From the NCBI RefSeq assembly GCF_019504385.1, contig NZ_CP080590.1:2832001-2896000 (forward strand): DNA of 64,000 nucleotides. Direction: 5' to 3'. A program made the translations under genes and the position numbers. Below are positions 25,169 through 34,355 of the stretch, one piece after another. This DNA comes from Devosia salina. GTDB lineage: Bacteria > Pseudomonadota > Alphaproteobacteria > Rhizobiales > Devosiaceae. How positions within the stretch are numbered: position 1 is the first letter of the stretch; every line of letters begins with the position of its first letter. The notes beneath the pieces are model-generated. The model was not told where the DNA came from. It made no database searches and saw nothing but the letters and a program-made list of their open reading frames with translations.

Positions 25169-25510
25169 ATGACTTTGATCACCCGAATTCTGACCGCCAC
25201 AACGCCTCACGGTAACGTTGCCGTTCCCATCCACATCCAAGCCCCCACCGAAGGCGACCGATGCTGGGAGTGCAGCTACTCAATCAGTTGGCCCGAGGGT
25301 CAACGCATGGGCATCGTGCGGGGGTACGACAGCGTGCAGGCCGTCTATCTTACCCTGCAGCGCATCGCCGTGGAAATCTATGGCAGCCGCTACCACGCGT
25401 CGGGGGCCCTGCGCTGGGACAAGCCGGGAGATGGCTACGGCTTCCCCATGCCCAAACATGGTTATGAGGACCTCGTTGGCGAGGACCGCATTGCACAGGT
25501 GCCCGATTGA
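25169..25510 (+). CDS. DUF6968 family protein, candidate immunity partner
   Basis: A 113-residue protein with the DUF6968 pattern: TPHGNVAVPIHIQAPTEGD, then WECSYSISWPEGQRMGIVRGYDSVQAVYLTLQRIAVEIYGS. It starts 6 bases after the stop of the preceding hypothetical gene, so they are co-transcribed. Family members often sit beside putative toxins, which suggests but does not prove an immunity role. Codon use is less biased than in neighbouring core genes. Confidence 0.75.
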   Translation: MTLITRILTATTPHGNVAVPIHIQAPTEGDRCWECSYSISWPEGQRMGIVRGYDSVQAVYLTLQRIAVEIYGSRYHASGALRWDKPGDGYGFPMPKHGYEDLVGEDRIAQVPD

Positions 25511-25665
25511 ACCCTCCCCCCTTCCCTTCCGCCTCCTCTTCCGCTAGACAGCCCGCTTAACCACCATGTTCGGTCTTTTCCCCTGCGGCGCAGTGCTCAA
25601 CTGCAGCGCGGGTTTCGCGCGGACGGGTGTGTCCGGGCGATTCTCCCTGTCGTCCGGTTCCGGAG

Positions 25666-25718
25666 CGTTGCCAGAAAAAGTGGCTCCCACTTTTTGGTTC
25701 GGCAGCGCGACCAACAGT
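25666..25718 (+). repeat. Palindromic repeat, family C copy 1
   Basis: Hairpin AAAAAGTGG-CTCC-CACTTTTT followed by GGTTCGGCAGCGCGAC. Related to copies at 51131 and 55811. It lies 29 bases before carB and could influence its leader. Confidence 0.75.
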
Positions 25719-25746
25719 GAACTGAACGAGCCAGAGCGAGCCCCGA

Positions 25747-28700
25747 ATGCCAAAGCGTACCGACATCAAATCGATCCTCATCATCGGTGCCGGCCCGATC
25801 ATCATCGGCCAGGCCTGCGAGTTCGACTATTCGGGCACCCAGGCCTGCAAGGCGCTCAAGGAAGAGGGCTACCGGATCATTCTGGTGAACTCGAACCCGG
25901 CGACGATCATGACCGATCCGGACCTGGCCGACGCCACCTATATGGAGCCGATCACCCCCGAAGTGGTCGCAAAAATCATCGAGAAGGAGCGCCCCGACGC
26001 GCTGCTCCCCACCATGGGCGGCCAGACTGCGCTCAACTGCGCCCTCTCGCTGCGCAAAATGGGTGTGCTCGAAAAATTCGGCGTCGAGATGATCGGCGCC
26101 ACCGCCGAGGCCATCGACAAGGCCGAGGACCGCGAGCTGTTCCGCGACGCCATGAAGAAGATCGGGCTCGAAACCCCGCGCTCCATGCTCGCCCACAACA
26201 CCATCGAAGCCCTGCAGGCGCTCGAAGTCATTGGCCTGCCCGCCATCATCCGCCCCAGCTTCACCCTCGGCGGCACCGGCGGCGGCATTGCCTACAATCG
26301 CGAGGAATATCTTGCCATCTGCGAAAGCGGCATCGACGCCTCGCCCACCAATGAAGTGCTCGTCGAAGAAAGCGTGCTCGGCTGGAAAGAGTACGAAATG
26401 GAAGTTGTCCGCGACAAGAAGGACAACTGCATCATCATCTGCTCGATCGAGAACATCGACCCGATGGGCGTCCATACCGGCGACTCGATCACCGTCGCCC
26501 CGGCCCTGACGCTGACCGACAAGGAATACCAGATCATGCGCGACGCCTCGCTGGCGGTTCTGCGCGAGATCGGGGTGGAAACCGGCGGCTCCAACGTCCA
26601 GTTCGGCATCAATCCCAAGGACGGCCGCATGGTCGTCATCGAGATGAACCCGCGCGTCTCGCGCTCCTCGGCACTGGCCTCCAAGGCCACCGGCTTCCCC
26701 ATTGCCAAGGTCGCGGCGCGCCTCGCCGTCGGCTATACGCTCGATGAACTCGAAAACGACATCACCGGCGGCGCCACCCCGGCCTCGTTCGAGCCCACCA
26801 TCGACTATGTCGTCACCAAAATTCCGCGTTTCGCCTTCGAAAAATTCCCCGGCTCGGACAATCGCCTTACCACCTCGATGAAGTCGGTGGGCGAAGCCAT
26901 GGCCATCGGCCGCACCTTCCAGGAATCGCTGCAAAAGGCCCTGCGTTCGCTCGAAACCGGCCTCACCGGCCTCAACGAGGTCGGCATTCCGGGCCTCGGC
27001 GAAGGCGAGGACAAGAACGCCATCAAGGCCGCCCTCGGCACCGCCACGCCCCAGCGCCTGCTGCACGTGGCCGAAGCCATGCGCCTGGGCGTCTCCAACG
27101 AGGACATCTACGAAGCCTGCAAGATCGACCCCTGGTTCCTCGAACAGATGCGCGGCATCGTCGACATGGAAGCCAAGGTCAAGGAGTACGGCCTGCCGCA
27201 GGACGCAGCGACCCTGCGCCAGCTCAAGTCCATGGGCTTCTCCGATGCGCGCCTCGCCCAGTTGGCTGGCCTCAAGCCCTCCGACGTCCGCAAGCTGCGC
27301 CACAGCCTCGAAGTGCGTCCCGCCTACAAGCGTATCGACACCTCCGCGGCCGAATTCGCTTCGCCCACCGCCTATATGTATTCGACCTATGAAGCCCCCT
27401 TCGCCGGCAAGGTCGATGACGAGGCCCGCCCCTCCGACCGCAAGAAGGTCGTCATTCTCGGCGGCGGCCCGAACCGCATCGGCCAGGGCATCGAATTCGA
27501 CTATTGCTGCTGCCATGCCGCCTTCGCGCTGGCCGATGCCGGCTACGAGACCATCATGGTCAACTGCAATCCCGAAACCGTCTCGACCGACTATGACACC
27601 TCCGACCGCCTCTATTTCGAGCCGCTGACCGAGGAAGACGTCATCGAGATCCTGCTCACCGAAAAGCAGAATGGCACCCTTCACGGCGTCATCGTGCAGT
27701 TCGGCGGCCAGACCCCGCTGAACCTGGCCGAAGCCGTCGCCAAGGCCGGTGTGCCGATCCTGGGCACCCAGCCGGAGGCCATCGATCTGGCCGAAGACCG
27801 CGACCTCTTCATGAAGCTCTTGAACAAGCTCGAGCTGACCCAGCCCAAGAATGGCATTGCCTATAGCCTCGAACAGGCCCGCCTCGTCGCCGAGCGCCTG
27901 GGCTATCCGCTGGTCATCCGCCCGTCCTATGTGCTGGGCGGCCGCGCCATGGCCATCGTCCATTCAGCCAGCGAGTTCGAGCGCTATGTGCAGGACACCC
28001 TCACCGGCCTGGTCCCGCCCGATATTCTCCAGCGCTATCCCAACGACAAGACCGGCCAGATCAACTCGGTCCTCTCCGACAACCCGCTGCTGTTCGACGC
28101 CTATCTCTCCGGCGCCACCGAAATCGACGTCGATGCCCTCTCCGATGGCACGGATGTCTTCGTCGCCGGCATCATGGAGCATATCGAAGAAGCCGGCATC
28201 CACTCGGGTGACTCGGCCTGCTCGCTGCCCCCGCGCACCCTGCCGCCCGCGATCATCGACGAGCTCAAGCGCCAGACCCGCGAACTGGCCTTCGCGCTCA
28301 AGGTCGGCGGCCTGATGAACGTGCAGTTCGCCTATAAGGACGACACCATCTACCTCATCGAGGTCAATCCGCGCGCCTCCCGTACCGTGCCCTTCGTCGC
28401 CAAGGTGATCGGCCAGCCTATCGCCAAGATTGCCTCGCGCATCATGGCCGGCGAGAGCCTGGCCAGCTTCGGCCTCGTCGAAAAGAAGCTCGCGCACATC
28501 GCCGTCAAGGAAGCCGTGTTCCCGTTCAACCGCTTCCCCGGCGTCGATACCGTCCTCGGCCCCGAGATGAAGTCGACCGGCGAAGTCATCGGGCTGGACA
28601 CCGATTTCGCCATGGCCTTCGCCAAATCGCAGATGGGTGCCGGCTCCAAGGTTCCCGCCTCGGGCAAGGCCTTCATTTCGGTTCGCGATGCCGACAAGGA

Positions 28701-29058
28701 ACATATCGTCGATATGGCCCGTCACCTGGTGGAAGCCGGGTTCGAAATCCTCGCCACCGGCGGCACCCAGCGCTATCTGGTCGACAACAATGTCCCGGCC
28801 ACCAAGATCAACAAGGTGCTCGAAGGCCGTCCGCACATCGTCGACTCCATGAAGAATGGCGGCGTGCAGCTGGTCATCAACACCACCGATGGTCTCAAGT
28901 CGATCTCCGACAGCCGCGACATCCGCCGCACCGCGCTCCTGTCCAAGATCCCCTATTACACCACCATCGACGGCGCCCTCGCCGCCGTGGAAGGGATCAT
29001 CGCCTACCGCCAGGGCGGCCTGCAGGTCCGCGCCCTGCAGGACTACTTCGCGGCATGA
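25747..29058 (+). CDS. carB: Carbamoyl-phosphate synthase large subunit
   Basis: A 1103-residue protein of standard CarB length. Two homologous ATP-grasp halves are visible: the first starts IKSILIIGAGPIIIGQACEFDYSG and the second KKVVILGGGPNRIGQGIEFDYCC near residue 565. The C-terminal MGS-like allosteric domain spans about 955-1090 (FISVRDADKEHIVDMARHLVEAGFEILATGGT). With CarA it makes carbamoyl phosphate for arginine and pyrimidines. carA is not in the window. A phosphotransferase gene overlaps its stop by four bases. Confidence 0.98.
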   Translation: MPKRTDIKSILIIGAGPIIIGQACEFDYSGTQACKALKEEGYRIILVNSNPATIMTDPDLADATYMEPITPEVVAKIIEKERPDALLPTMGGQTALNCALSLRKMGVLEKFGVEMIGATAEAIDKAEDRELFRDAMKKIGLETPRSMLAHNTIEALQALEVIGLPAIIRPSFTLGGTGGGIAYNREEYLAICESGIDASPTNEVLVEESVLGWKEYEMEVVRDKKDNCIIICSIENIDPMGVHTGDSITVAPALTLTDKEYQIMRDASLAVLREIGVETGGSNVQFGINPKDGRMVVIEMNPRVSRSSALASKATGFPIAKVAARLAVGYTLDELENDITGGATPASFEPTIDYVVTKIPRFAFEKFPGSDNRLTTSMKSVGEAMAIGRTFQESLQKALRSLETGLTGLNEVGIPGLGEGEDKNAIKAALGTATPQRLLHVAEAMRLGVSNEDIYEACKIDPWFLEQMRGIVDMEAKVKEYGLPQDAATLRQLKSMGFSDARLAQLAGLKPSDVRKLRHSLEVRPAYKRIDTSAAEFASPTAYMYSTYEAPFAGKVDDEARPSDRKKVVILGGGPNRIGQGIEFDYCCCHAAFALADAGYETIMVNCNPETVSTDYDTSDRLYFEPLTEEDVIEILLTEKQNGTLHGVIVQFGGQTPLNLAEAVAKAGVPILGTQPEAIDLAEDRDLFMKLLNKLELTQPKNGIAYSLEQARLVAERLGYPLVIRPSYVLGGRAMAIVHSASEFERYVQDTLTGLVPPDILQRYPNDKTGQINSVLSDNPLLFDAYLSGATEIDVDALSDGTDVFVAGIMEHIEEAGIHSGDSACSLPPRTLPPAIIDELKRQTRELAFALKVGGLMNVQFAYKDDTIYLIEVNPRASRTVPFVAKVIGQPIAKIASRIMAGESLASFGLVEKKLAHIAVKEAVFPFNRFPGVDTVLGPEMKSTGEVIGLDTDFAMAFAKSQMGAGSKVPASGKAFISVRDADKEHIVDMARHLVEAGFEILATGGTQRYLVDNNVPATKINKVLEGRPHIVDSMKNGGVQLVINTTDGLKSISDSRDIRRTALLSKIPYYTTIDGALAAVEGIIAYRQGGLQVRALQDYFAA

Positions 29059-29921
29059 GTTCGGGCGCGCCTTCGCCCGAAGTGGAGGCGCGCATCACTC
29101 GCATTCTTGGCTGGCGGCCAGACGATTGGCGACCGGTCGCCGGAGGTTACACGGCTGCCGCTCGCTTTCGGGTGAGCGACGAAAGGCGCAGCGCGTTCGT
29201 CAAAATCGCCACCACCCCGACGACCGCAGCCATGTTACATCGTGAGATCAAGGCCTACGACTCGATCTCAGCGCCATTCATGCCGCCGCTGTATGGCGTG
29301 GATGCCGACACGGACCGGCCCATGCTGGTCATTGAAGACCTGAGCGACGCGACTTGGCCGCCGCCCTGGACAAAACCCCACATTCGGCAGGTTTTCGATG
29401 CGATCGCCCAACTCCATCAAACCACCGCTGCGCTCCCGGCTGCAGGAACTCTGTCCGGCCAGCACGCAGGATGGCCTCAAATTGCCAGGGACCCCGATCC
29501 CTTTCTCTCTCTGAATCTGGTCACGTCCGCCTGGCTGGACAGATGGCTGCAAACGCTCGTTGACGCCGAGGCAGCTTGCGTCCAGACCGGCGACGCACTC
29601 GTTCATCTCGATCTCAGAAGCGACAACATCTGTATCGCGCCCGACGGGGTCAAGTTCATAGACTGGAGCGAAGCGGGCCTCGGCAATCCCGCCGTAGATC
29701 TTGGTGGATTCCTGCCAAGCCTGGCGTATGAAGGTGGCCCCTTACCCGATCAGGTCATGCCAGATGCCCCTGAAGTTGCTGCGCTGATCTCAGGGTATTT
29801 CGCTGCCCGTGCCGGCCAGCCGACGATACCCGATGCCCCCTTTGTCCGTCGCGTCCAGCAGCAGCAATTGTCAACGGCCTTTCCATGGGCCATTCGCGCG
29901 CTTGGAATTACGACGCCTTAG
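29055..29921 (+). CDS. APH-family phosphotransferase
   Basis: A 288-residue kinase-fold protein of the aminoglycoside phosphotransferase family. The catalytic loop is LVHLDLRSDNICI (H-x-D-x4-N) near residue 193 and the metal-binding segment VKFIDWSEAGLGNPAVDLG follows. It starts in an ATGA overlap with carB, an unusual operon partner. Substrate cannot be named; many chromosomal members phosphorylate metabolites rather than antibiotics. Confidence 0.88.
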   Translation: MSSGAPSPEVEARITRILGWRPDDWRPVAGGYTAAARFRVSDERRSAFVKIATTPTTAAMLHREIKAYDSISAPFMPPLYGVDADTDRPMLVIEDLSDATWPPPWTKPHIRQVFDAIAQLHQTTAALPAAGTLSGQHAGWPQIARDPDPFLSLNLVTSAWLDRWLQTLVDAEAACVQTGDALVHLDLRSDNICIAPDGVKFIDWSEAGLGNPAVDLGGFLPSLAYEGGPLPDQVMPDAPEVAALISGYFAARAGQPTIPDAPFVRRVQQQQLSTAFPWAIRALGITTP

Positions 29922-30119
29922 CCGACCCTCGACACCTCTGGGTTTCGGGCTTACAACCACCCCACCATGAAGTCCGCAGACCGAACCAGCGCATAGCGCT
30001 TCTGCCCGCATGACAGGCGGGAGGAAGCGCCCTTTCACCGGCCGACGCGCCGGCGATTGCTGCTGCGCATCCGGTTCTCTGCACATCCGCGCCATCCGGC
30101 GCACCTTCATGGAACAATC

Positions 30120-30737
30120 ATGTCCAATTTCTTCGAAAGCCCGTTCCTGGGCATCCCGCTCGACCGCCAGGTCACCAATCCCAACATCGTGGTCGGCCGC
30201 TACAGCTACTATTCGGGCTATTATCACGGCCATTCCTTTGACGACTGCGCCCGCTACCTGATGACGACGCCCGGCGTCGATCGGCTCATTGTCGGCGCCT
30301 TCTGCTCCATCGGCTCGGGTGCCGCCTTCATCATGGCGGGCAATCAGGGCCACCGGAACGACTGGATCTCGACCTTCCCCTTCGCCTTCGTCCCCGATGC
30401 GCCCGAATTCGCCACGGCCAACAATGCCTTTCGGCCCGCCGGCGACACCGTCATCGGCAACGATGTCTGGATCGGTTCGGAAGCCATCATCATGCCCGGC
30501 GTCACCATCGGCCATGGCGCCATCATCGGCACCCGCGCCCTGGTGACCAGGGATGTCGAGCCCTACACGATCGTCGGCGGCAACCCGGCGAAACCCATCC
30601 GCAAGCGCTTCAGCGACGCTGAAATCGGCATGCTGCTGGAATTGGCCTGGTGGGACTGGCCGGTCGAGAGCCTCACTTCAGCCATGCCGCTGCTCACCTC
30701 GGCCGATATTGCCGGCCTTTACGCGTTCTGGCGCTGA
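30120..30737 (+). CDS. CatB-type xenobiotic O-acetyltransferase
   Basis: A 205-residue left-handed beta-helix acetyltransferase close in length to chloramphenicol acetyltransferase type B (about 210). It has the N-terminal NIVVGRYSYYSGYYHGHSFDDC, the catalytic-His region AGNQGHRNDWISTFPF, hexapeptide repeats GNDVWIGSEAIIMPGVTIGHGAIIG, and the C-terminal VGGNPAKPIRKRF. It would acetylate chloramphenicol or a related hydroxyl compound with acetyl-CoA. No mobile element surrounds it, so it appears to be a chromosomal, possibly intrinsic, enzyme. Confidence 0.9.
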   Translation: MSNFFESPFLGIPLDRQVTNPNIVVGRYSYYSGYYHGHSFDDCARYLMTTPGVDRLIVGAFCSIGSGAAFIMAGNQGHRNDWISTFPFAFVPDAPEFATANNAFRPAGDTVIGNDVWIGSEAIIMPGVTIGHGAIIGTRALVTRDVEPYTIVGGNPAKPIRKRFSDAEIGMLLELAWWDWPVESLTSAMPLLTSADIAGLYAFWR

Positions 30738-30755
30738 ACCGGCGGCTCCTGCGCG

Positions 30756-30821
30756 CCTCCCCCTTCTCAGGGGGAGGTAGCGCCACTCGGCCCAAAGGGC
30801 CTGGCAGAACTAAGCGGGGCG
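30756..30821 (+). repeat. Palindromic repeat, family A copy 3 (diverged)
   Basis: Hairpin CCTCCCCCTT-CT-CAGGGGGAGG followed by TAGCGCC and GGCCCAAAGGGCC, then a diverged end. It overlaps the 3' end of the tetR-type gene at 30767. Confidence 0.75.
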
Positions 30822-31402
30822 TTCGTCGCCAGCCCCCGCAACCATCCCTGCAATCGCCGCCCCTCGCGCACCAGCAGGTCCGGATCACCCAGGCTATGCG
30901 CCAGGATCGACGCCCCCTGCAATGACGATTGCAGCTGTAGCGCCAGGTCGGCGGCTTCCCCGCCGAACCCCATCTCGGCAAACTGGCTTTCCATCCAAGT
31001 CATCGGGCCACCCAGCAGCCCCCTGGCCGGCGCCGTCCAGTCACCCTCATCCTTGCTGAGTTCTGCGCTCAGCGTGCCCAACGGGCACCCAAGCTCTGCC
31101 ACCAGCGCCGCATTGCCGATCGAGTTTTCGACGAAGGCCAGCAACCGCTCCAGCGGCGAGGGCAGTGCCGACAGCATCTGCTCCATCATGGCGACTTCGC
31201 CTAGCCGCTGCTCCAGCACCGCCCGGCCGATATCGTCCTTGCTCTTGAAGTAATAGTAGATATTGCCCAGCGGCACGTCCGAGGCCTGCGCCAGGTCGGC
31301 CAATGTCGTGCTCCGGTAGCCCTGCCGATGCGCCAGCTCTACCGCCGCCTGGGTTAGCCGCTCGCGTTTGCCGCGAGGGGCCGGTTTGCTCTTGTCAGCC
31401 AA
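30767..31402 (-). CDS. TetR/AcrR family regulator
   Basis: A 211-residue TetR-type repressor. The N-terminal helix-turn-helix reads RERLTQAAVELAHRQGYRSTTLADLAQASDVPLGNIYYYFKSKDDI, the subgroup related to AcuR/YxaF-type regulators; the ligand domain has ELGCPLGTLSAEL. Its last ~14 residues (SSARPFGPSGATSP) are encoded by repeat A copy 3. It begins 9 bases after the SDR gene stop, so the two form an operon, probably autoregulated through the palindrome at 32247. Confidence 0.9.
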   Translation of the reverse strand: MADKSKPAPRGKRERLTQAAVELAHRQGYRSTTLADLAQASDVPLGNIYYYFKSKDDIGRAVLEQRLGEVAMMEQMLSALPSPLERLLAFVENSIGNAALVAELGCPLGTLSAELSKDEGDWTAPARGLLGGPMTWMESQFAEMGFGGEAADLALQLQSSLQGASILAHSLGDPDLLVREGRRLQGWLRGLATNAPLSSARPFGPSGATSP

Positions 31403-31411
31403 GGGCTGCTC

Positions 31412-32227
31412 CTAACCAACGAATGTCGTGCTTTGCCGCATCATATTCGCGGTCATCGCCCGCACCAAGCTGTGCGGCATCACCGCATTCATGATCCTGT
31501 AAAGCCGCCCGGGCACCACCACCATTTTGCGCCGCTTCACCCCCTCCAGCGCCTCGCCGACGCATTGGGCCACCGGCATCGGCTTCATCGGCATGGGTGA
31601 GGCATCGAGCCCCATCTTCTTGATCAGCGGCGTTTCGGTCGGAGTGACGATCAGCACCGTTATGCCGACGCCATGCTCCCTGAGTTCGGCATGCAGGCTC
31701 CGCCCCAGCGCATTGACCATGCCTTTCGCCGCCGCTGGATTGGCGTGGAAGGGAATACCGCTATCCGCCCCCAGCGCCGAAACCAGCAATGTCGCACCCC
31801 GTTTTCGGGCCGCAAAGCGCCGGCTGAAGTGATGGGTCAACAGCATGTGCGACACGCCCATCAGCTGGGTCTGGCGGAGCAATTGAGCTGGCTGGAACGC
31901 CAGGAATGCCCCCGGCTGCCCCGTCCCGGCGGCGGAGACGAACAGGCCGATCTCGAGGTCCTCAGTCTGGTCCATCACCAGGTGCTCGTTTCCCGGCTCG
32001 CCGAGGTCGGCCGCAACCACCCGATAGTCGATCCCGTGCTCGCGGCTCAGGTCCTGCCCGACGGTCTCCAGCGCTTCCGCGCGCCGCGAAACCAGCACCA
32101 GGTTGATCCCCGATGCGGCAATCTGCCGGGCAAATTCGCGCCCGATCCCGGAACTGGCACCCGTCACCACCGCCCACGGCCCGAACCGCCTTGCGTCGAG
32201 CCGCACCATCCACTTTTCCATGCCCAT
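31412..32227 (-). CDS. SDR-family oxidoreductase lacking the catalytic tyrosine
   Basis: A 271-residue short-chain dehydrogenase/reductase. The dinucleotide motif TGASSGIG is near residue 22 and the structural NAG-like motif appears as SAAGTG. In the active site Ser is present (LLVSALG) and Lys is present, but the segment reads FHANPAAAKG, so the expected Tyr of Y-x3-K is Pro. This suggests altered or lost dehydrogenase activity. First gene of an operon with a TetR regulator. Closest resemblance is to classical SDRs acting on lipids or ketones. Confidence 0.88.
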   Translation of the reverse strand: MGMEKWMVRLDARRFGPWAVVTGASSGIGREFARQIAASGINLVLVSRRAEALETVGQDLSREHGIDYRVVAADLGEPGNEHLVMDQTEDLEIGLFVSAAGTGQPGAFLAFQPAQLLRQTQLMGVSHMLLTHHFSRRFAARKRGATLLVSALGADSGIPFHANPAAAKGMVNALGRSLHAELREHGVGITVLIVTPTETPLIKKMGLDASPMPMKPMPVAQCVGEALEGVKRRKMVVVPGRLYRIMNAVMPHSLVRAMTANMMRQSTTFVG

Positions 32228-32246
32228 TCATCCTGCTCCCGTAAAT

Positions 32247-32262
32247 TTAGTTATTCAACTAA
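32247..32262. promoter_or_regulatory. Probable TetR operator
   Basis: TTAGTT-ATTC-AACTAA is a perfect inverted repeat 20 bases upstream of the SDR-tetR operon start. It overlaps the likely promoter and suits autorepression. Confidence 0.75.
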
Positions 32263-32360
32263 CTCACTAATTGGAGACACTGTCAAGCTCTCTTCCCTTC
32301 CCGGTCATCTCCGGTTCATTTTCCTCGCGCTATCAAGGCGTATCACGCCCGGGGGACACG

Positions 32361-33278
32361 ATGATCCGCACTGCTGCCGCTACCGCCGCCATCCTGCTCG
32401 CCACCACGACCCTGGCCGCGGCCCAGCCGCTGGACCAAGCAATCCATGATTTCATCTATGCGCAAGGCTTTGCCGCCGAAGATATCCCAGGGCTCGAGGT
32501 GCGGCTGATCGACCAGTGGTTCGATCTCACGGTCACCACGCCCGGCGGCACCGTCGGTCCGCTCGAAAAAGCCATGCTGATTGCCGACAAGTCCATCGAA
32601 AGCGGCCGCACCCGCACCGCCATCGCCTATGGCGAAATGATCGCCGAGAACGGTGCGCCCTACAGCTTCATCGAAGTCCGCCACTACAACATGGCCGCCG
32701 TCATCCACGCCGAAACCGCGGACGCCTATGGCATCGAAAACACCGCGCCGGTCGAGGAGTTCGGCCGCGGGCCGCATATGGCTTGGCGCTTCGTCTTCAC
32801 GCCGGAAATGAACAATGCCGCCATCCTGCTCGAGGCCAGCAGCCGCATCATTTCCGACAAGGAAGCCAGCAAGGCCGATTGCATGGGCCGGCCCTGCCTC
32901 GACCCCTATGCCGGTTTTGACACCGTCGAATGGACCGAAATCGAGGGCCAGGTCGCCGACTGGCCCGAACTCTATGCGACCCAGTCCGACGAGACCTCGA
33001 CCCCGGCCCATGCAATTGCCCAACTGGCGGTATTCGGTTTCTGGGCCAATGCCGAGAGCGGCGACTACCAGTGGACCGGTGGCGAGCACCCCGAGGCTGC
33101 GCGCGGCGCCGAGCCCTATCGTTTCATCGGCATCGACCGAAACCTGGGCCAGGAAGCCTCGATCGACGCGGTCTGGCAGGAAACCCTGCTCAATGACGAC
33201 GCCCTCTCGGAGATCGCCTTCCGCCGCGCCGAAGTCGGCGGCACGGTCTATCTCATGCGATCCAGCGTTTCGCGCTGA
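32361..33278 (+). CDS. Secreted hypothetical protein
   Basis: A 305-residue protein with a signal peptide (MIRTAAATAAILLATTTLAAAQ). The mature part is acidic and has one close Cys pair (DCMGRPCLDPY) around residue 175. I do not recognise a domain. The ATG at 32361 is the first that gives a proper signal peptide. It is divergent from the SDR-TetR operon and convergent with threonine aldolase, 9 bases away. Confidence 0.8.
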   Translation: MIRTAAATAAILLATTTLAAAQPLDQAIHDFIYAQGFAAEDIPGLEVRLIDQWFDLTVTTPGGTVGPLEKAMLIADKSIESGRTRTAIAYGEMIAENGAPYSFIEVRHYNMAAVIHAETADAYGIENTAPVEEFGRGPHMAWRFVFTPEMNNAAILLEASSRIISDKEASKADCMGRPCLDPYAGFDTVEWTEIEGQVADWPELYATQSDETSTPAHAIAQLAVFGFWANAESGDYQWTGGEHPEAARGAEPYRFIGIDRNLGQEASIDAVWQETLLNDDALSEIAFRRAEVGGTVYLMRSSVSR

Positions 33279-33287
33279 GCAGATCGC

Positions 33288-34304
33288 TCAACTGAAAAAC
33301 CGGTCGACCAGCGCCAGCGCGGCGGCCACATCCGCGTCGCCGGCATCGAGGTGGCTCACCCAGCGTTGCTGGCCATAGCGACCTGTGATGCCCACGCCAT
33401 TCTCTCCCAGATAGGCGGTGAATCGCTCGCCCAGGGCCGCATCCATGTCGATCCAGAGGATATTCGTGTCGGGCATCGTCACCCGCAGCGCCTCGTGTCG
33501 CGCCAGGCCCTCCGCCAGCGCCTTGGCACGCCTGTGGTCATCGGCCAGACGCGCCACATTATGCTCAACTGCAAAGAGCCCGGCTGCTGCGAGCACGCCC
33601 GACTGCCTCAACCCTCCGCCCAGCATCTTGCGATTGCGCCTTGCGGTCTCGATCAGGTCACCCCGGCCCACCAGCACCGATCCCACGGGCGCGCCGAGTC
33701 CCTTGGACAGGCAGATCGAAACCGTATCGAAGGGCGCGGCAAAATCCTTGATATCCAGGCCAAGTGCCACGCAGGCATTGAAGGCGCGCGCACCATCCAG
33801 ATGCAGCCCCAGCCCATGCCGCCCGGCAATCTCTGCAACCGCCTTCATATAGGCCACCGGCAGCACCCGCCCGCCAAAGGTATTCTCCAGCGCAATGACC
33901 CGTGTCGTGGCGAAGTGGCTGTCGCCAGATTTTATCGCCGCTTCGATGTCATTGAGTTCCATCGTGCCATCCGCCCGGTGCGCAATCGGCTGCGGCTGGA
34001 TCGAGCCCAATACCGCCGCGCCCCCGGCTTCATACTTGTAGCAATGCGCATTCTGCCCGGCGATGAACTCGTCACCGCGACCGCAATGGCTCATCAGGGC
34101 CAAAAGGTTCGACATCGTCCCCGAGGGCACGAACAGCGCCGCGTCCTTCCCCAGCATGCCGGCCATGCGCTGTTCCAGCCGGTTGACGGTCGGATCATCG
34201 CCAAACACATCGTCGCCCACTTCGGCCGCGGCCATGGCCGCACGCATTCCGGCGCTGGGCTTGGTCACCGTGTCGGACCGGAAATCGTAGCGAATGGCAT
34301 TCAT
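33288..34304 (-). CDS. Low-specificity L-threonine aldolase
   Basis: A 338-residue PLP enzyme of fold type I. It opens YDFRSDTVTKPSAGMRAAMA with DVFGDDPTVNRLE, both family signatures. The PLP lysine lies in CLSKGLGAPVGSVLVG near residue 200, and HLDGARAFNA holds the Asp that contacts the cofactor nitrogen. It splits threonine or allo-threonine to glycine and acetaldehyde. Monocistronic by position. Confidence 0.94.
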   Translation of the reverse strand: MNAIRYDFRSDTVTKPSAGMRAAMAAAEVGDDVFGDDPTVNRLEQRMAGMLGKDAALFVPSGTMSNLLALMSHCGRGDEFIAGQNAHCYKYEAGGAAVLGSIQPQPIAHRADGTMELNDIEAAIKSGDSHFATTRVIALENTFGGRVLPVAYMKAVAEIAGRHGLGLHLDGARAFNACVALGLDIKDFAAPFDTVSICLSKGLGAPVGSVLVGRGDLIETARRNRKMLGGGLRQSGVLAAAGLFAVEHNVARLADDHRRAKALAEGLARHEALRVTMPDTNILWIDMDAALGERFTAYLGENGVGITGRYGQQRWVSHLDAGDADVAAALALVDRFFS

Positions 34305-34355
34305 GGCAGGCTCCCGAAGAATCCTCCCCCTTCTGCCAAGCCCGGGCGCAAATTG

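Noticed and set aside
25597..27963. Minus-strand open frame of 788 codons antisense to carB
   Set aside because: carB is unmistakable on the other strand. The antisense translation is Gly/Asp/Val-rich low complexity.
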